Assembly: GCA_029211145.1 (NCBI GenBank)
Contig: JARGEQ010000016.1
Location: forward strand, 62,001 to 126,000
Length of the DNA stretch: 64,000 nt
Direction of reading: 5' to 3'
DNA from: Marinimicrococcus flavescens
GTDB taxonomy: Bacteria; Pseudomonadota; Alphaproteobacteria; Geminicoccales; Geminicoccaceae
Shown: piece after piece, positions 27,685 through 35,445 of the stretch
Layout: every line of letters starts with the position of its first letter
How positions within the stretch are numbered: position 1 is the stretch's first letter
The notes under the pieces: generated by a model
The model's input: the letters and a program-made list of their open reading frames with translations, nothing else
Told to the model about the DNA's origin: nothing
Databases searched by the model: none
Program-made: the position numbers and the translations under genes

Positions 27685-27720
27685 GCCAGCCGGGCAGGGA
27701 GCCCTCCCTGCCCGGCTGGC
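27685..27720. terminator. Terminator hairpin after the ectoine operon
   Basis: A perfect 16-bp stem: arms 27685-27700 (GCCAGCCGGGCAGGGA) and 27705-27720, loop GCCC. It starts 8 bases after the ask stop. No T-run follows, as is common in GC-rich genomes. Confidence 0.8.
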
Positions 27721-28067
27721 ACCGCCGCCGACTGACAGGCAGCCAAAAAGAAGAAGCGGCGCCGCCCGAGAGTCTGCGGGTTGCGTGCTACGTGGCGTCC
27801 CCGGGCCTCCCTGAACGCCGCTTTGACGCTGAAATTCCTCGCCATGCCCGAACGTGCCTCCTGGATCCGGCGCGCGCCCCTCGGCCGGCCGCCGCTCTGG
27901 CGGATCACCGGATGGCCCCGCCGCTCTTCGCAACGGTCAACGATGCACCTGCAGGCATGCGCTCGCGGCACCGCTCTGCTAGACCTCGTGGCGCGGAGGA
28001 TCGCGACGGGGGCGGAGGCAGGACGTGCGGATGTGGCGGAGCGGCAGGGCGGCCCGGGAGCCCGGCA
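27721..28067. other. Leader region of the sigma factor gene
   Basis: About 350 bases between the ectoine terminator and the sigma gene. Small open frames here match nothing. It should hold the promoter of the sigma/anti-sigma pair, but I could not identify a convincing -35/-10 pair. Confidence 0.5.
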
Positions 28068-28589
28068 ATGCCCCGTGAATGGCTCGAGGCCTGCCTCGAC
28101 CGGCTCTACGGCTATGCCCTCAGCCTGACCCAGGATCCCGAGCAGGCCCGCGACCTGGTGCAGGAATGCGCCGTCAAGGCGCTGGCGGCGCGGCGCGTCC
28201 CGGACGACCAGGCAGCCTGCCGCGCCTGGCTGTTCCGCATCCTGCGCAACGCCTTCATCGACAGCCGTCGCCGGCCGCGGCTGGTGGCGCTGGAGGAGGC
28301 CGGGGACGACGGTCCGCACCCCGCCGACGGCGGCCCGCTGGCCGACGAGCGCCTGATCAACGTCCTGACCGTGCGCACCGCCATGGCGCGGCTTTCCGAG
28401 GCGCATCGCGAGGTGGTGGCGCTGATCGACATTGGCGGGCTGTCCTATGCCGAAGCGGCCCAGGTGCTGGGCGTGGCCGAGGGAACGGTAATGAGCCGGC
28501 TGTCGCGGGCTCGTGCCGCCCTGCTCCGGCTGATCGCCGAGGCGGGACCCCGGGTCGTGCCGGCCCCGGCGACGCGGGCGGTGTCGTGA
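28068..28589 (+). CDS. ECF-family RNA polymerase sigma factor
   Basis: A 173 aa sigma-70 group 4 factor. Region 2 runs from about 5 to 70 (LYGYALSLTQDPEQARDLVQ, then AWLFRILRNAFIDSRRR). Region 4 runs from about 105 to 160 (LSEAHREVVALIDIGGLSYA, then VLGVAEGTVMSRLSRARAAL). The frame extends upstream to 27678, but homology begins at ATG 28068. It overlaps the next gene by GTGA, which is typical for a sigma factor and its own anti-sigma factor. The target genes could include the Mo-enzyme and cytochrome that follow. Confidence 0.92.
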   Translation: MPREWLEACLDRLYGYALSLTQDPEQARDLVQECAVKALAARRVPDDQAACRAWLFRILRNAFIDSRRRPRLVALEEAGDDGPHPADGGPLADERLINVLTVRTAMARLSEAHREVVALIDIGGLSYAEAAQVLGVAEGTVMSRLSRARAALLRLIAEAGPRVVPAPATRAVS

Positions 28590-29374
28590 AGCAGAGCCGA
28601 CCGGATCTCGAGGCGTTGGGCGCCTGGCTCGACGGCGAGCTGCCGGCAGCTTCGGCCGCCGCCGTGGCGCGGGCCGCTGCGCAGGACCGGGCGGTGGCGG
28701 AGCAGGTGGCGCAGCTGGCGCGGCTCAAGGCCGTCCTCGCCGGCGAGCGTGCGGCGCCGCCGATCGTGCTGCCGCCACAGCGCCGGCCGCTGCTCGGACC
28801 CCGGGGCCGGCCGCTGGCGCTGGCAGCGGCGGTCGCCCTCGTGCTGCTGGCAGGCGCCCCGGTCTGGCTGCGCGGTCACGGGCCGGAGCCGACCGCGCCG
28901 CCGGCCTTCGTCACGGCCCGCCACCAGGCCTGGGCGCAGGGTGCCGGCCAGCCGCCACCGGCCGCCGGCATGGTGCTGGCCGCGCTCCAGGGCTTCGGAC
29001 GGCCGGCCCACATCCCCGACCTCGTCGCCGCGGGCCTGGCACTGGCCGGGGTGGCGCTGCTGGACGAGGCGGGCGAGCCTGCTCTCCATGCCTTCTATCT
29101 GGGCAGCCGGGGCTGCCGGCTGAGCCTCTTCATCCACGGACCCGCCGGACTGCCCGAGACGCTGCTGGCGTTCGGCGAGGACGGCAGCAGGGGCTATGCC
29201 TGGCGCTCTGGCGGCGTCGGCTACGCGCTTCTCGCCTCGGGGATGGAGCCGGCCCGGCTGGAGCTGGTAGCCCGCGAGGTCGCGTCCGCGACGCTGGAGA
29301 AGGCACCCTTCGACGCCGAGACCCGCATGGCGCTCGCCCACAGCCGTGCAGCGAGCGCACCCTGCAGCGGCTGA
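28586..29374 (+). CDS. Membrane anti-sigma factor
   Basis: A 262 aa protein beginning at a GTG that overlaps the sigma stop. The N-terminal 60 residues (DLEALGAWLDGELPAASAAA) are the short helical anti-sigma domain; a membrane span follows (about 72-91, LALAAAVALVLLAGAP); the remaining 170 residues would be periplasmic. It lacks the zinc HxxxCxxC motif. The periplasmic domain would sense the signal, but I do not recognise its fold. Its position directly upstream of a periplasmic redox pair suggests an envelope redox or sulfur stress cue. Confidence 0.82.
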   Translation: MKQSRPDLEALGAWLDGELPAASAAAVARAAAQDRAVAEQVAQLARLKAVLAGERAAPPIVLPPQRRPLLGPRGRPLALAAAVALVLLAGAPVWLRGHGPEPTAPPAFVTARHQAWAQGAGQPPPAAGMVLAALQGFGRPAHIPDLVAAGLALAGVALLDEAGEPALHAFYLGSRGCRLSLFIHGPAGLPETLLAFGEDGSRGYAWRSGGVGYALLASGMEPARLELVAREVASATLEKAPFDAETRMALAHSRAASAPCSG

Positions 29375-29470
29375 GCGGGGCCATGGAATAAACCGCCTGC
29401 CTCGCGCGTTTCTTCCCTCGCCCCGACACCGCCCGGGCGTGGGGGAAGGTCTGTGCATGGGAGGCCCATG

Positions 29471-30784
29471 ATGGCGTCGAAGAAAATCCGCAGCCTGCGC
29501 GAGCTCTATCAGGACGATCCCCAACGGGCGGATGCCCTGCTGTTCGGACGGGTGCCGCACGGCGACCGGCGCGGCTTTCTGCGCGGTGCGGGTCTCGCGG
29601 CGATGGGCGCCACGCTGGGCGCCGCCATCCCCTTCCACCGCTTCATGCCCTCCGGCCTGATCCCCGTGGCCCTGGCCGAGACCACCGAGGAGTTCGTGCT
29701 CGAGGGCAAGGACGGGCTCATCGTCCTCAACGACCGGCCGATCAACGCGGAGACGCCGGCGCACCTCCTCGACGACGACGTCACCCCGACCGCGCGCCAT
29801 TTCGTGCGCAACAACGGCATCGTGCCGGACAATACCTCGGCCGAGGGCTGGAAGCTGGTCATCGACGGCGAGGTCGAGCGGCCGCTTGAGCTCACCATCG
29901 AGGATCTCAAGAGCCAGTTCGAGGTGGTCGAGTACGCGCTGCAGCTCGAATGCGGCGGCAATGGCCGGGCCGGCTTCAACCCGCCGGCTAAGGGCAATCA
30001 GTGGACACTGGGTGCGATCGGCAACTCGAAGTGGACGGGCGTGCGCCTCAAGGACGTGCTGGAGAAGGCCGGCGTCAAGCCGTCGGCGGTCTATACCGGC
30101 CATTTCGGCGCCGACACCCATCTCTCGGGCGATCCGGACAAGCAGGCGCTCTCGCGCGGCATGCCGATCGAGAAGGCCCTCGACCCCTATAACCTGATCG
30201 CCTTCCAGCAGAACGGCCAGGATCTCCACCCGCTCAACGGCGCCCCGCTGCGCCTGGTCGTGCCCGGCTGGCCCGGCTCCTGCTCGCAGAAGTGGCTGAC
30301 CCGGATCTGGGTGCGCGATCGCAAGCACGACGGCTCGAAGATGGAGGTGCCCTCCTATTCGGTGCCCGCCTATCCGGTGGCCCCCGGCACCGACGTCCCC
30401 GAGGCGGACTTCGTGACCATCCACTCCATGCCGGTGAAGTCGATGATCACCAGCCCGCAGTCCGGCGAGACCCTCGAGCCCGGCCAGAAGAGCCTGGCGC
30501 TGCGCGGTCACGCCTGGGCCGGCGATGCCGGGATCACGAAGGTCGAGATCAGCAACGACTTCGGCGCCACCTGGAGCGAGGCCACCCTCAAGCCGCTGAT
30601 GAACCCCTATTCCTGGGTCACCTTCGAGAGCGAGGTGAGCTTCCCGACCCACGGCTATTACGAGATCTGGGCCCGCGCCACCGACGAGAACGGCATCGCC
30701 CAGCCCTTCGCCGCGCCGTGGAACCCCAAGGGCTATCTCAACAACGCCATGCACCGGATCGCGGTGATGGTCCCCCGGGCCTAG
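29471..30784 (+). CDS. soxC: SoxC/sulfite-dehydrogenase-like molybdenum enzyme
   Basis: A 437 aa periplasmic oxidoreductase of the sulfite oxidase family. A twin-arginine signal (DRRGFLRGAGLAAMG) is near residue 38. The molybdenum-ligand Cys is in LQLECGGNGRAGF, and GHFGADTHLSGDPDKQALSRG and GWPGSCSQKWLTRI are cofactor-binding segments. A C-terminal Mo-co dimerisation domain follows. SoxC oxidises sulfane sulfur within SoxCD, and close relatives oxidise sulfite. No other sox genes are visible, so a stand-alone sulfite dehydrogenase is equally possible. I choose the second ATG (29471), six bases after GGGAGG. Confidence 0.88.
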   Translation: MASKKIRSLRELYQDDPQRADALLFGRVPHGDRRGFLRGAGLAAMGATLGAAIPFHRFMPSGLIPVALAETTEEFVLEGKDGLIVLNDRPINAETPAHLLDDDVTPTARHFVRNNGIVPDNTSAEGWKLVIDGEVERPLELTIEDLKSQFEVVEYALQLECGGNGRAGFNPPAKGNQWTLGAIGNSKWTGVRLKDVLEKAGVKPSAVYTGHFGADTHLSGDPDKQALSRGMPIEKALDPYNLIAFQQNGQDLHPLNGAPLRLVVPGWPGSCSQKWLTRIWVRDRKHDGSKMEVPSYSVPAYPVAPGTDVPEADFVTIHSMPVKSMITSPQSGETLEPGQKSLALRGHAWAGDAGITKVEISNDFGATWSEATLKPLMNPYSWVTFESEVSFPTHGYYEIWARATDENGIAQPFAAPWNPKGYLNNAMHRIAVMVPRA

Positions 30785-30871
30785 GCCCTTTTGAAAAAGG
30801 CAGCCCGCGTGCGGACCGGTCGGCAGCGTGCCGCGCCGCGCGCGACGCGGACCCAGACCCGAGAGGCTCGA

Positions 30872-31261
30872 ATGCGCAAGTGGATGATGCTGGCCATGGT
30901 GCTGGCGCCGCTGTCGGTGGCGATGGCCCAGGAGGACGAGTTCGGTCCTTCCTGGCCCGAAGGCCCCGGCCGCGAGGAGATCGGCTATTTCTGCGGCGCC
31001 TGCCACTCGCTCGATATCGTGAAGCAGCAGGGCCTGAGCCGCGGCCACTGGGACGAGCTGCTGACCTGGATGAGCGAGTACCAGAACATGCCGCCCCTCG
31101 AGGGCGAGGAGCGCGATCTCTATCTGGACTATCTGGCGGCAAATTTCGGCGAGGAGCGCTCGGGCGGGAGCGCGGCGATGCCTGCCGAGACCAGGCCCGC
31201 GGGACCCGGGGGGCAGCAGGGAATCAGCCTCGCGCCTCTGCCCATCCGCCCGCGGAACTGA
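30872..31261 (+). CDS. Small periplasmic monohaem cytochrome c
   Basis: A 129 aa protein with a Sec signal peptide (KWMMLAMVLAPLSVAMAQ) and one haem site CGACH near residue 45; a Met ligand is likely in EYQNMPPL. ATG 30872 has GAGAGG upstream. It lies 87 bp after the Mo-enzyme and is probably its electron acceptor, as SorB or SoxD serve their partners. It is much smaller than canonical diheme SoxD (about 380 aa), so the pair is not a standard SoxCD. Confidence 0.88.
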   Translation: MRKWMMLAMVLAPLSVAMAQEDEFGPSWPEGPGREEIGYFCGACHSLDIVKQQGLSRGHWDELLTWMSEYQNMPPLEGEERDLYLDYLAANFGEERSGGSAAMPAETRPAGPGGQQGISLAPLPIRPRN

Positions 31262-31289
31262 CCCCGACCGTCCGCCCGGCCTCCTCCTC

Positions 31290-31311
31290 GCGCCGCCCTC
31301 AGCGGCGGCGC
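31290..31311. terminator. Hairpin at the cytochrome/flhB convergence
   Basis: Arms GCGCCGCC (31290-31297) and GGCGGCGC (31304-31311) pair around CTCAGC. It overlaps the flhB stop and follows the cytochrome stop by 28 bases, so it could end both transcripts. Confidence 0.45.
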
Positions 31312-32348
31312 AGGCGGAGGACCAGGCCCACGATCTCGGCCACGGCGCGGTAATATTCGGGCGGGATCGCCTGGCCCGGCTCGAGGGCCGCGTGCAGGGC
31401 GCGCGCCAAAGGCGGGTTCTCGATCACCGGCACGCCGTGCTGGCGCGCCACCTCGCGGATGCGTGCCGCCAGATGGTCGACACCCTTGGCGACCAGGGTG
31501 GGGGCGGCCATCCGGCCGGCATCCCAGCGCAGCGCCACCGCATAATGGGTGGGGTTGGTGATGACCACCGTGGCCCCCGGCACCTCGGCCAGCATGCGAC
31601 GCCGCGAGCGCTCCATGCGCAGGGCGCGCAGCCGCTGGCGGACCGTGGGATCGCCCTCGCTCTGGCGATGCTCCTCGCGCAGCTCCTGGCGCGACATCCG
31701 CATGTCGCGGGCGTAGCGGTGGCGCTGCCAGGCGAGATCCAGACCGCCCAGCACGACCAGCGCCAGCAAGGTGGCGCCGAAGAGCTGGAGGCCCAGCCGC
31801 TGCAGCTCGGCGGTGAGCACGCCGATGCCACGGGAGGTCGCCAGCACACGCTCCAGGCCCGGCCACAGCACGGCCGCCAGGAGTCCGCTCAGCAGGGCCA
31901 GCTTGACCAGGCTCTTGAGCGCCTCGAGCGCGGTCGTCACGGAGAACAGCCGCTTGACGCCGGCCAGCGGCGAGACCCGCTCGAGCTTGGGGCGCAGCGG
32001 CTCGGCGCTCCACACCACCGCCTGCTGGACGACCGCCGCCGCGATTGCCGCGGCCATCAGCAGCAGGCCGGGCAGCAGCACGAAGTCCCACGCCAGCGCC
32101 TGCAGCGCCGGCCATGCCGCCTCGCCGCCGCGCAGGATCACCGCCGGCCGCAGGAACAGGGCGAGGGTGGCCTGCGCCCGCTGCGCGGCTCCCGGCAGAT
32201 GGAGTGCCGCCAGAAGCGTGGCAGCGCCCAGCAGGAAGAGCGTGCCGACCTCGCGCGAGGAGGCGATGCGGCCCTTGGCACGGGCGTCGTCGAGCTTCTT
32301 TTGGGTCGGTTCTTCGGTGCGGTCGGCGGCTTCCTGCTGCTCGGCCAT
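31299..32348 (-). CDS. flhB: Flagellar type III export protein FlhB
   Basis: Export-gate switch protein, 349 aa. The basic N-terminus EEPTQKKLDDARAKGRIASS is followed by four hydrophobic segments and the cytoplasmic domain with the autocleavage motif NPTHYAVALRW. Self-cleavage between Asn and Pro switches secretion from rod/hook to filament proteins. It is the last gene of the flgB-flgC-fliE-fliQ-fliR-flhB operon, 3 bp after fliR. Confidence 0.96.
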   Translation of the reverse strand: MAEQQEAADRTEEPTQKKLDDARAKGRIASSREVGTLFLLGAATLLAALHLPGAAQRAQATLALFLRPAVILRGGEAAWPALQALAWDFVLLPGLLLMAAAIAAAVVQQAVVWSAEPLRPKLERVSPLAGVKRLFSVTTALEALKSLVKLALLSGLLAAVLWPGLERVLATSRGIGVLTAELQRLGLQLFGATLLALVVLGGLDLAWQRHRYARDMRMSRQELREEHRQSEGDPTVRQRLRALRMERSRRRMLAEVPGATVVITNPTHYAVALRWDAGRMAAPTLVAKGVDHLAARIREVARQHGVPVIENPPLARALHAALEPGQAIPPEYYRAVAEIVGLVLRLRRR

Positions 32349-32351
32349 GGC

Positions 32352-33125
32352 TCAGCCACCGGCCATCAGCAGGAGCGCGCCCTCGAAGTGGCGCAGCATC
32401 AGGGCAAGCACGGTGCCGAGGCTCAGCGCCGCGACCGCGAAGGCGATCAGGATCTGCGCCGGCACGAACAGCAAGAAGACCTGCAGCGAGGGCACGAGGC
32501 GGGCGGCGAGGCCCACCGCGACATTGACGAGAAGGCCCGCCAGCAGGACCGGTGCGGCCATGCGCAGGCCGACCTCCATGGTGCTGGCGGCAAGCCTCGC
32601 ATAGAGCCCGGCCGCCTCGCCGAACGGCAATGGCGCGCCGGGCGGCAGGCGCTCGTAGCCGTCGCGCAGCGCCAGCAGCATGGCGTGGTGGCCGTCGGCG
32701 GCGAGAATCGCGGTCAAGGCGGCCATGCCGAGGAACTGGGCCAGCGGCGAGACCGGCTGGGCCTCGTTGGGATCGAACAGGGCAGCGGCGGCAAGACCCG
32801 ACTGGTAGGCCACGACATTGGCCGCCACGTGCACCGCCGCCATGGCGAGCCGCCCGAGCGAGCCCAGCAGCAGGCCGATCACGATCTCGCCGCCCACCAG
32901 GGCCGCCAGCGCCACCGGCTCCTCGGGCAGCGGCGGTAAGCTGTGGGCCAGAACCGGGCGCAGCAGCAGGCTCAGCGCCAGCGCCACGAACAGCCGCAGG
33001 CGCGGCGTCACCGCCGCCTCGCCCAGGAGCGGCAGGACCATCAGCGCGCTCCCGATGCGCGCGAAAAGGAGGCCCGTGCCGGCGAGCTCGGCCTGCAGCA
33101 TCGCCTCGAGCGTGAAGCCGCTCAA
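32352..33125 (-). CDS. fliR: Flagellar biosynthetic protein FliR
   Basis: Integral membrane export-gate component, 257 aa with about six hydrophobic segments (AGTGLLFARIGSALMVLPLL; GGEIVIGLLLGSLGRLAMAA; FLLFVPAQILIAFAVAAL). The open frame extends far upstream over other genes. The real start is most likely TTG 33125, which overlaps the fliQ stop as TTGA and gives the normal length; ATG 33101 is an alternative eight codons later. Confidence 0.92.
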   Translation of the reverse strand: MSGFTLEAMLQAELAGTGLLFARIGSALMVLPLLGEAAVTPRLRLFVALALSLLLRPVLAHSLPPLPEEPVALAALVGGEIVIGLLLGSLGRLAMAAVHVAANVVAYQSGLAAAALFDPNEAQPVSPLAQFLGMAALTAILAADGHHAMLLALRDGYERLPPGAPLPFGEAAGLYARLAASTMEVGLRMAAPVLLAGLLVNVAVGLAARLVPSLQVFLLFVPAQILIAFAVAALSLGTVLALMLRHFEGALLLMAGG

Positions 33126-33394
33126 GGCCCGCCCATGCCGGCGATGCGGCCGTAGAGGCTTTCGGTGAAGGCCTGGAGGATGGCCAGCGCCCAGGGCACG
33201 GAGAGCAGCACCGCGAGGCCTACCCCGAGAAGCTTGGGGACGAAGGAGAGGGTCGCCTCCTGGACCTGGGTCAGGGCCTGCACGATCGAGACGGCGAGCC
33301 CCAGGCCCATCGCCACCGCCATGGCCGGCGCGCCGAGCCTGACCATCACCCAGAGCGTCTCGCGCCCGACATCCATCACCTCGCCCGGGCCCAA
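33122..33394 (-). CDS. fliQ: Flagellar biosynthetic protein FliQ
   Basis: A 90 aa two-helix membrane protein of the export gate. It shows VSIVQALTQVQEATLSFVPK, the conserved FliQ centre. The TTG at 33394 is preferred because its N-terminus (GPGEVMDVGRETLW) aligns with other FliQ proteins and GGGAGG lies eight bases before it; ATG 33376 would lose six residues. Confidence 0.93.
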   Translation of the reverse strand: MGPGEVMDVGRETLWVMVRLGAPAMAVAMGLGLAVSIVQALTQVQEATLSFVPKLLGVGLAVLLSVPWALAILQAFTESLYGRIAGMGGP

Positions 33395-33427
33395 GCCCCT
33401 GCCCTCCCGCTGTCCCTTCCGGCCGCG

Positions 33428-33733
33428 CTAGATCGGCATCCTCAGGATTTCCTGGTAGGCGCTGATCGCCCGGTCGCGCACCGCGGCCAGCTTCTGCAGC
33501 CCGAGCTCGGCCTGGCTCACCGCCTCGACCACCTCCTGGATGCTGCTGCGCCCGGTGACACCGGCCACGCTCGCGGCCTCGCCGCGCCGCAGGTCGGCCA
33601 CCGTGCCGGCGAGCTCCTGGCGAAGCACCGAGCCGAAGCTCGGGGCCGCGTCCTGGGCCGCCTGCGGCGGCTCGGGGCGGCGCGCGGCGGCGCTGTAGGC
33701 GGCGATCGCCTGGGCCGTCGAGCCGATGCGCAT
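33428..33733 (-). CDS. fliE: Flagellar hook-basal body protein FliE
   Basis: A 101 aa rod-MS ring adaptor exported by the flagellar type III system. The C-terminal EVVEAVSQAELGLQKLAAVR and DRAISAYQEILRMPI is the FliE signature. The frame is open further upstream through flgC, but the ATG at 33733 is 17 bp past the flgC stop and gives the family length. Confidence 0.93.
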   Translation of the reverse strand: MRIGSTAQAIAAYSAAARRPEPPQAAQDAAPSFGSVLRQELAGTVADLRRGEAASVAGVTGRSSIQEVVEAVSQAELGLQKLAAVRDRAISAYQEILRMPI

Positions 33734-33750
33734 GATCTCCCGCCCTCCGC

Positions 33751-34158
33751 TCAGCGCAGCAGGTCGAGGGCGCGCTGGAGCAGCGCCCGGGCGGTCTGCA
33801 TGGTGCCCAGATTGGCCTCGAAGGAGCGCTGCGCCTCGCGCATGTCCATGAGCTCGACCAGCGGCTCGACATTGGGATAGGCGACCCAGCCCTGCGCGTC
33901 GGCGGCCGGATGGGCAGGCTCGAAGCGGCGCTGCGGCTCGCTGCGGTCGTGGCCGTAGCGCCGCACGTCGACCAGCCGCAGGCCGCTCTCCCGGTCGAGC
34001 CGCTCGCCGAAGGTGATGGTGCGGCGCCGGTAGGGCTCGGCCCCCGGGCCATCGCCGGTCGACTGGGCGTTGGCGAGGTTCTGGGCCACCACCCGCAGTC
34101 GCGCCGATTGCGTCTTCATGCCGGCACCGGCATGGCGGAGGGCGGAATCGAGGTCCAT
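33751..34158 (-). CDS. flgC: Flagellar basal-body rod protein FlgC
   Basis: A 135 aa proximal rod subunit. The N-terminus has MKTQSARLRVVAQNLANAQS, the rod/hook helix, and the C-terminus VELMDMREAQRSFEANLGTM, the paired helix. Between them is the short FlgC YRRRTITFGERL region. It starts at ATG 34158, 23 bp after flgB. Confidence 0.94.
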   Translation of the reverse strand: MDLDSALRHAGAGMKTQSARLRVVAQNLANAQSTGDGPGAEPYRRRTITFGERLDRESGLRLVDVRRYGHDRSEPQRRFEPAHPAADAQGWVAYPNVEPLVELMDMREAQRSFEANLGTMQTARALLQRALDLLR

Positions 34159-34181
34159 CGCGCAGTCTCCTGCAAAAGCCG

Positions 34182-34571
34182 TCAGCGGCCGGCGCCGAGC
34201 GCCGTGCGCAGCATCCCCAGATGCTTGCCGTAGAGATCGATGGCGAGGCGGTAGTCGAGCTGGGTGGTGGCGAGCTTTTGCATCTCCTCCTCCAGCACCA
34301 CGCCATTGCCCGAGGGCGCGGTCTCCCAGCTTCGCGCCGGGCGCGCACTGTCCGCCCCGTGCCCGCCCGCCGGCGCCAGATGGCGCGAGTCGGTGCGCAC
34401 CATCCCGGCCCGGCTTCGCGCCAGCGCATCGGTGAAGGCCGGCAGGTCGAGCGGCAGCCGGCCGGGCGTGTCGGCATTGGCGATATTGCCCGAGAGCACG
34501 GCAAAGCGCCGCCCCGCCCACTCGGCCTTGGCGGACAGCAATCCGAAGAAGGAGATGTTGCCAGCAGGCAT
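34182..34571 (-). CDS. flgB: Flagellar basal-body rod protein FlgB
   Basis: A 129 aa proximal rod subunit and first gene of the operon. Seen: [20 protein letters not shown], the conserved N-terminal rod motif, and [20 protein letters not shown] at the C-terminus. The frame reaches 34703, but the ATG at 34571 begins the conserved region. It is divergent from csrA; a CtrA-like site lies in the 125 bp gap. Confidence 0.94.
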   Translation of the reverse strand: MPAGNISFFGLLSAKAEWAGRRFAVLSGNIANADTPGRLPLDLPAFTDALARSRAGMVRTDSRHLAPAGGHGADSARPARSWETAPSGNGVVLEEEMQKLATTQLDYRLAIDLYGKHLGMLRTALGAGR

Positions 34572-34633
34572 CGGCCGGACTCCCGTGCAGGCGGCGCCCG
34601 TCGCACCGCGATTGCAGACTAGCCGCGTCACGG

Positions 34634-34648
34634 TTAACAAGCCGTTGA
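34634..34648. promoter_or_regulatory. CtrA-like box in the flgB-csrA gap
   Basis: TTAA (34634-34637), seven bases, then TTGA (34645-34648). The CtrA full site is TTAA-N7-TTAA, so one base differs. It is 63 bp before flgB and 49 bp before csrA. CtrA commonly controls flagellar genes in alphaproteobacteria. A single near-match in a promoter is weak evidence. Confidence 0.35.
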
Positions 34649-34696
34649 CGAATGTCGCCGATACTCCCCCCTTGGTCAGGCCGACCAGCCGGGGGA

Positions 34697-34939
34697 ATGG
34701 CAATGCTCTACCTCACCCGCCGCGAGGGCGAGGCGGTGATCGTCAACAACGAGATCGAGGTGCGCGTCCTGGGCGTGCGTGGCCGCACTGTCCGCCTCGG
34801 CTTCCGCTTCCCGCCCGACACCACGGTGCTGCGCGAGGAGCTGTTCGAGCAGATCCGGCGCGCCAACGAGGAAGCCGCCACGGCCGGCCGCAGCCTTGCC
34901 GGCGCGGTGGCGCGCAAGGGCCCCAAGGAGGACCGGTGA
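34697..34939 (+). CDS. csrA: Carbon storage regulator CsrA
   Basis: An 80 aa RNA-binding dimer that controls translation of target mRNAs, including flagellin in several bacteria. It begins [20 protein letters not shown] and contains [26 protein letters not shown] lies just before ATG 34697; the longer frame from 34652 adds unconserved residues. It stands next to the flagellar operon but is read toward purE, whose GTG overlaps its stop. Confidence 0.9.
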   Translation: MAMLYLTRREGEAVIVNNEIEVRVLGVRGRTVRLGFRFPPDTTVLREELFEQIRRANEEAATAGRSLAGAVARKGPKEDR

Positions 34940-35445
34940 GCAGCAGCAGGAACCCGCTCGTGGCGATCGTCATGGGCAGCCAGTCGGACTGGGAGACGAT
35001 GCGCCACGCGGCCGAGACGCTGGCTGCCCTCGAGGTGCCGCACGAGGCCCGCATCGTCTCGGCGCACCGCACCCCCGACCGGCTGGTGGCCTTCGCGAAG
35101 GGTGCCGAGGGAGCCGGCTTCAAGGTGATCGTCGCCGGCGCCGGCGGGGCCGCCCACCTGCCCGGCATGATCGCCTCCATGACCCGCCTGCCGGTCCTGG
35201 GCGTGCCGGTCGAGAGCCGCGCGCTCTCCGGCCTCGACAGCCTGCTCTCGATTGTCCAGATGCCCGGCGGCGTGCCGGTCGGCACGCTCGCCATCGGCCG
35301 TGCCGGGGCGATCAACGCGGGCCTCTTCGCTGCCGCCGTCCTGGCGCTGGAGGATCCCGCCCTGGCGGCACGGCTCGAGGCCTGGCGGCGCCGGCAGAGC
35401 GAGGCGGTGGCCGAGCGCCCGGCCGAGACGGAGGACGAGCGATGA
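34936..35445 (+). CDS. purE: N5-carboxyaminoimidazole ribonucleotide mutase
   Basis: Converts N5-CAIR to CAIR in purine synthesis. 169 aa, starting at a GTG in GTGA overlap with csrA and after AAGGAGG. Seen: [14 protein letters not shown] (phosphate loop), [13 protein letters not shown] (catalytic His in SAHRTP) and [15 protein letters not shown]. It is class I and works with PurK, which overlaps it by ATGA. Confidence 0.96.
   Translation: MSSSRNPLVAIVMGSQSDWETMRHAAETLAALEVPHEARIVSAHRTPDRLVAFAKGAEGAGFKVIVAGAGGAAHLPGMIASMTRLPVLGVPVESRALSGLDSLLSIVQMPGGVPVGTLAIGRAGAINAGLFAAAVLALEDPALAARLEAWRRRQSEAVAERPAETEDER

Noticed and set aside
27781..28128. A 115-codon plus-strand frame before the sigma gene
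   Set aside because: No ribosome site, overlap with the sigma gene, and an Arg/Ala/Pro composition without motifs.
28586..29374. Zinc-binding anti-sigma factor (ZAS)
   Set aside because: The HxxxCxxC motif is absent.
30872..31261. SoxD
   Set aside because: The protein has one haem motif and 129 residues, far short of diheme SoxD.
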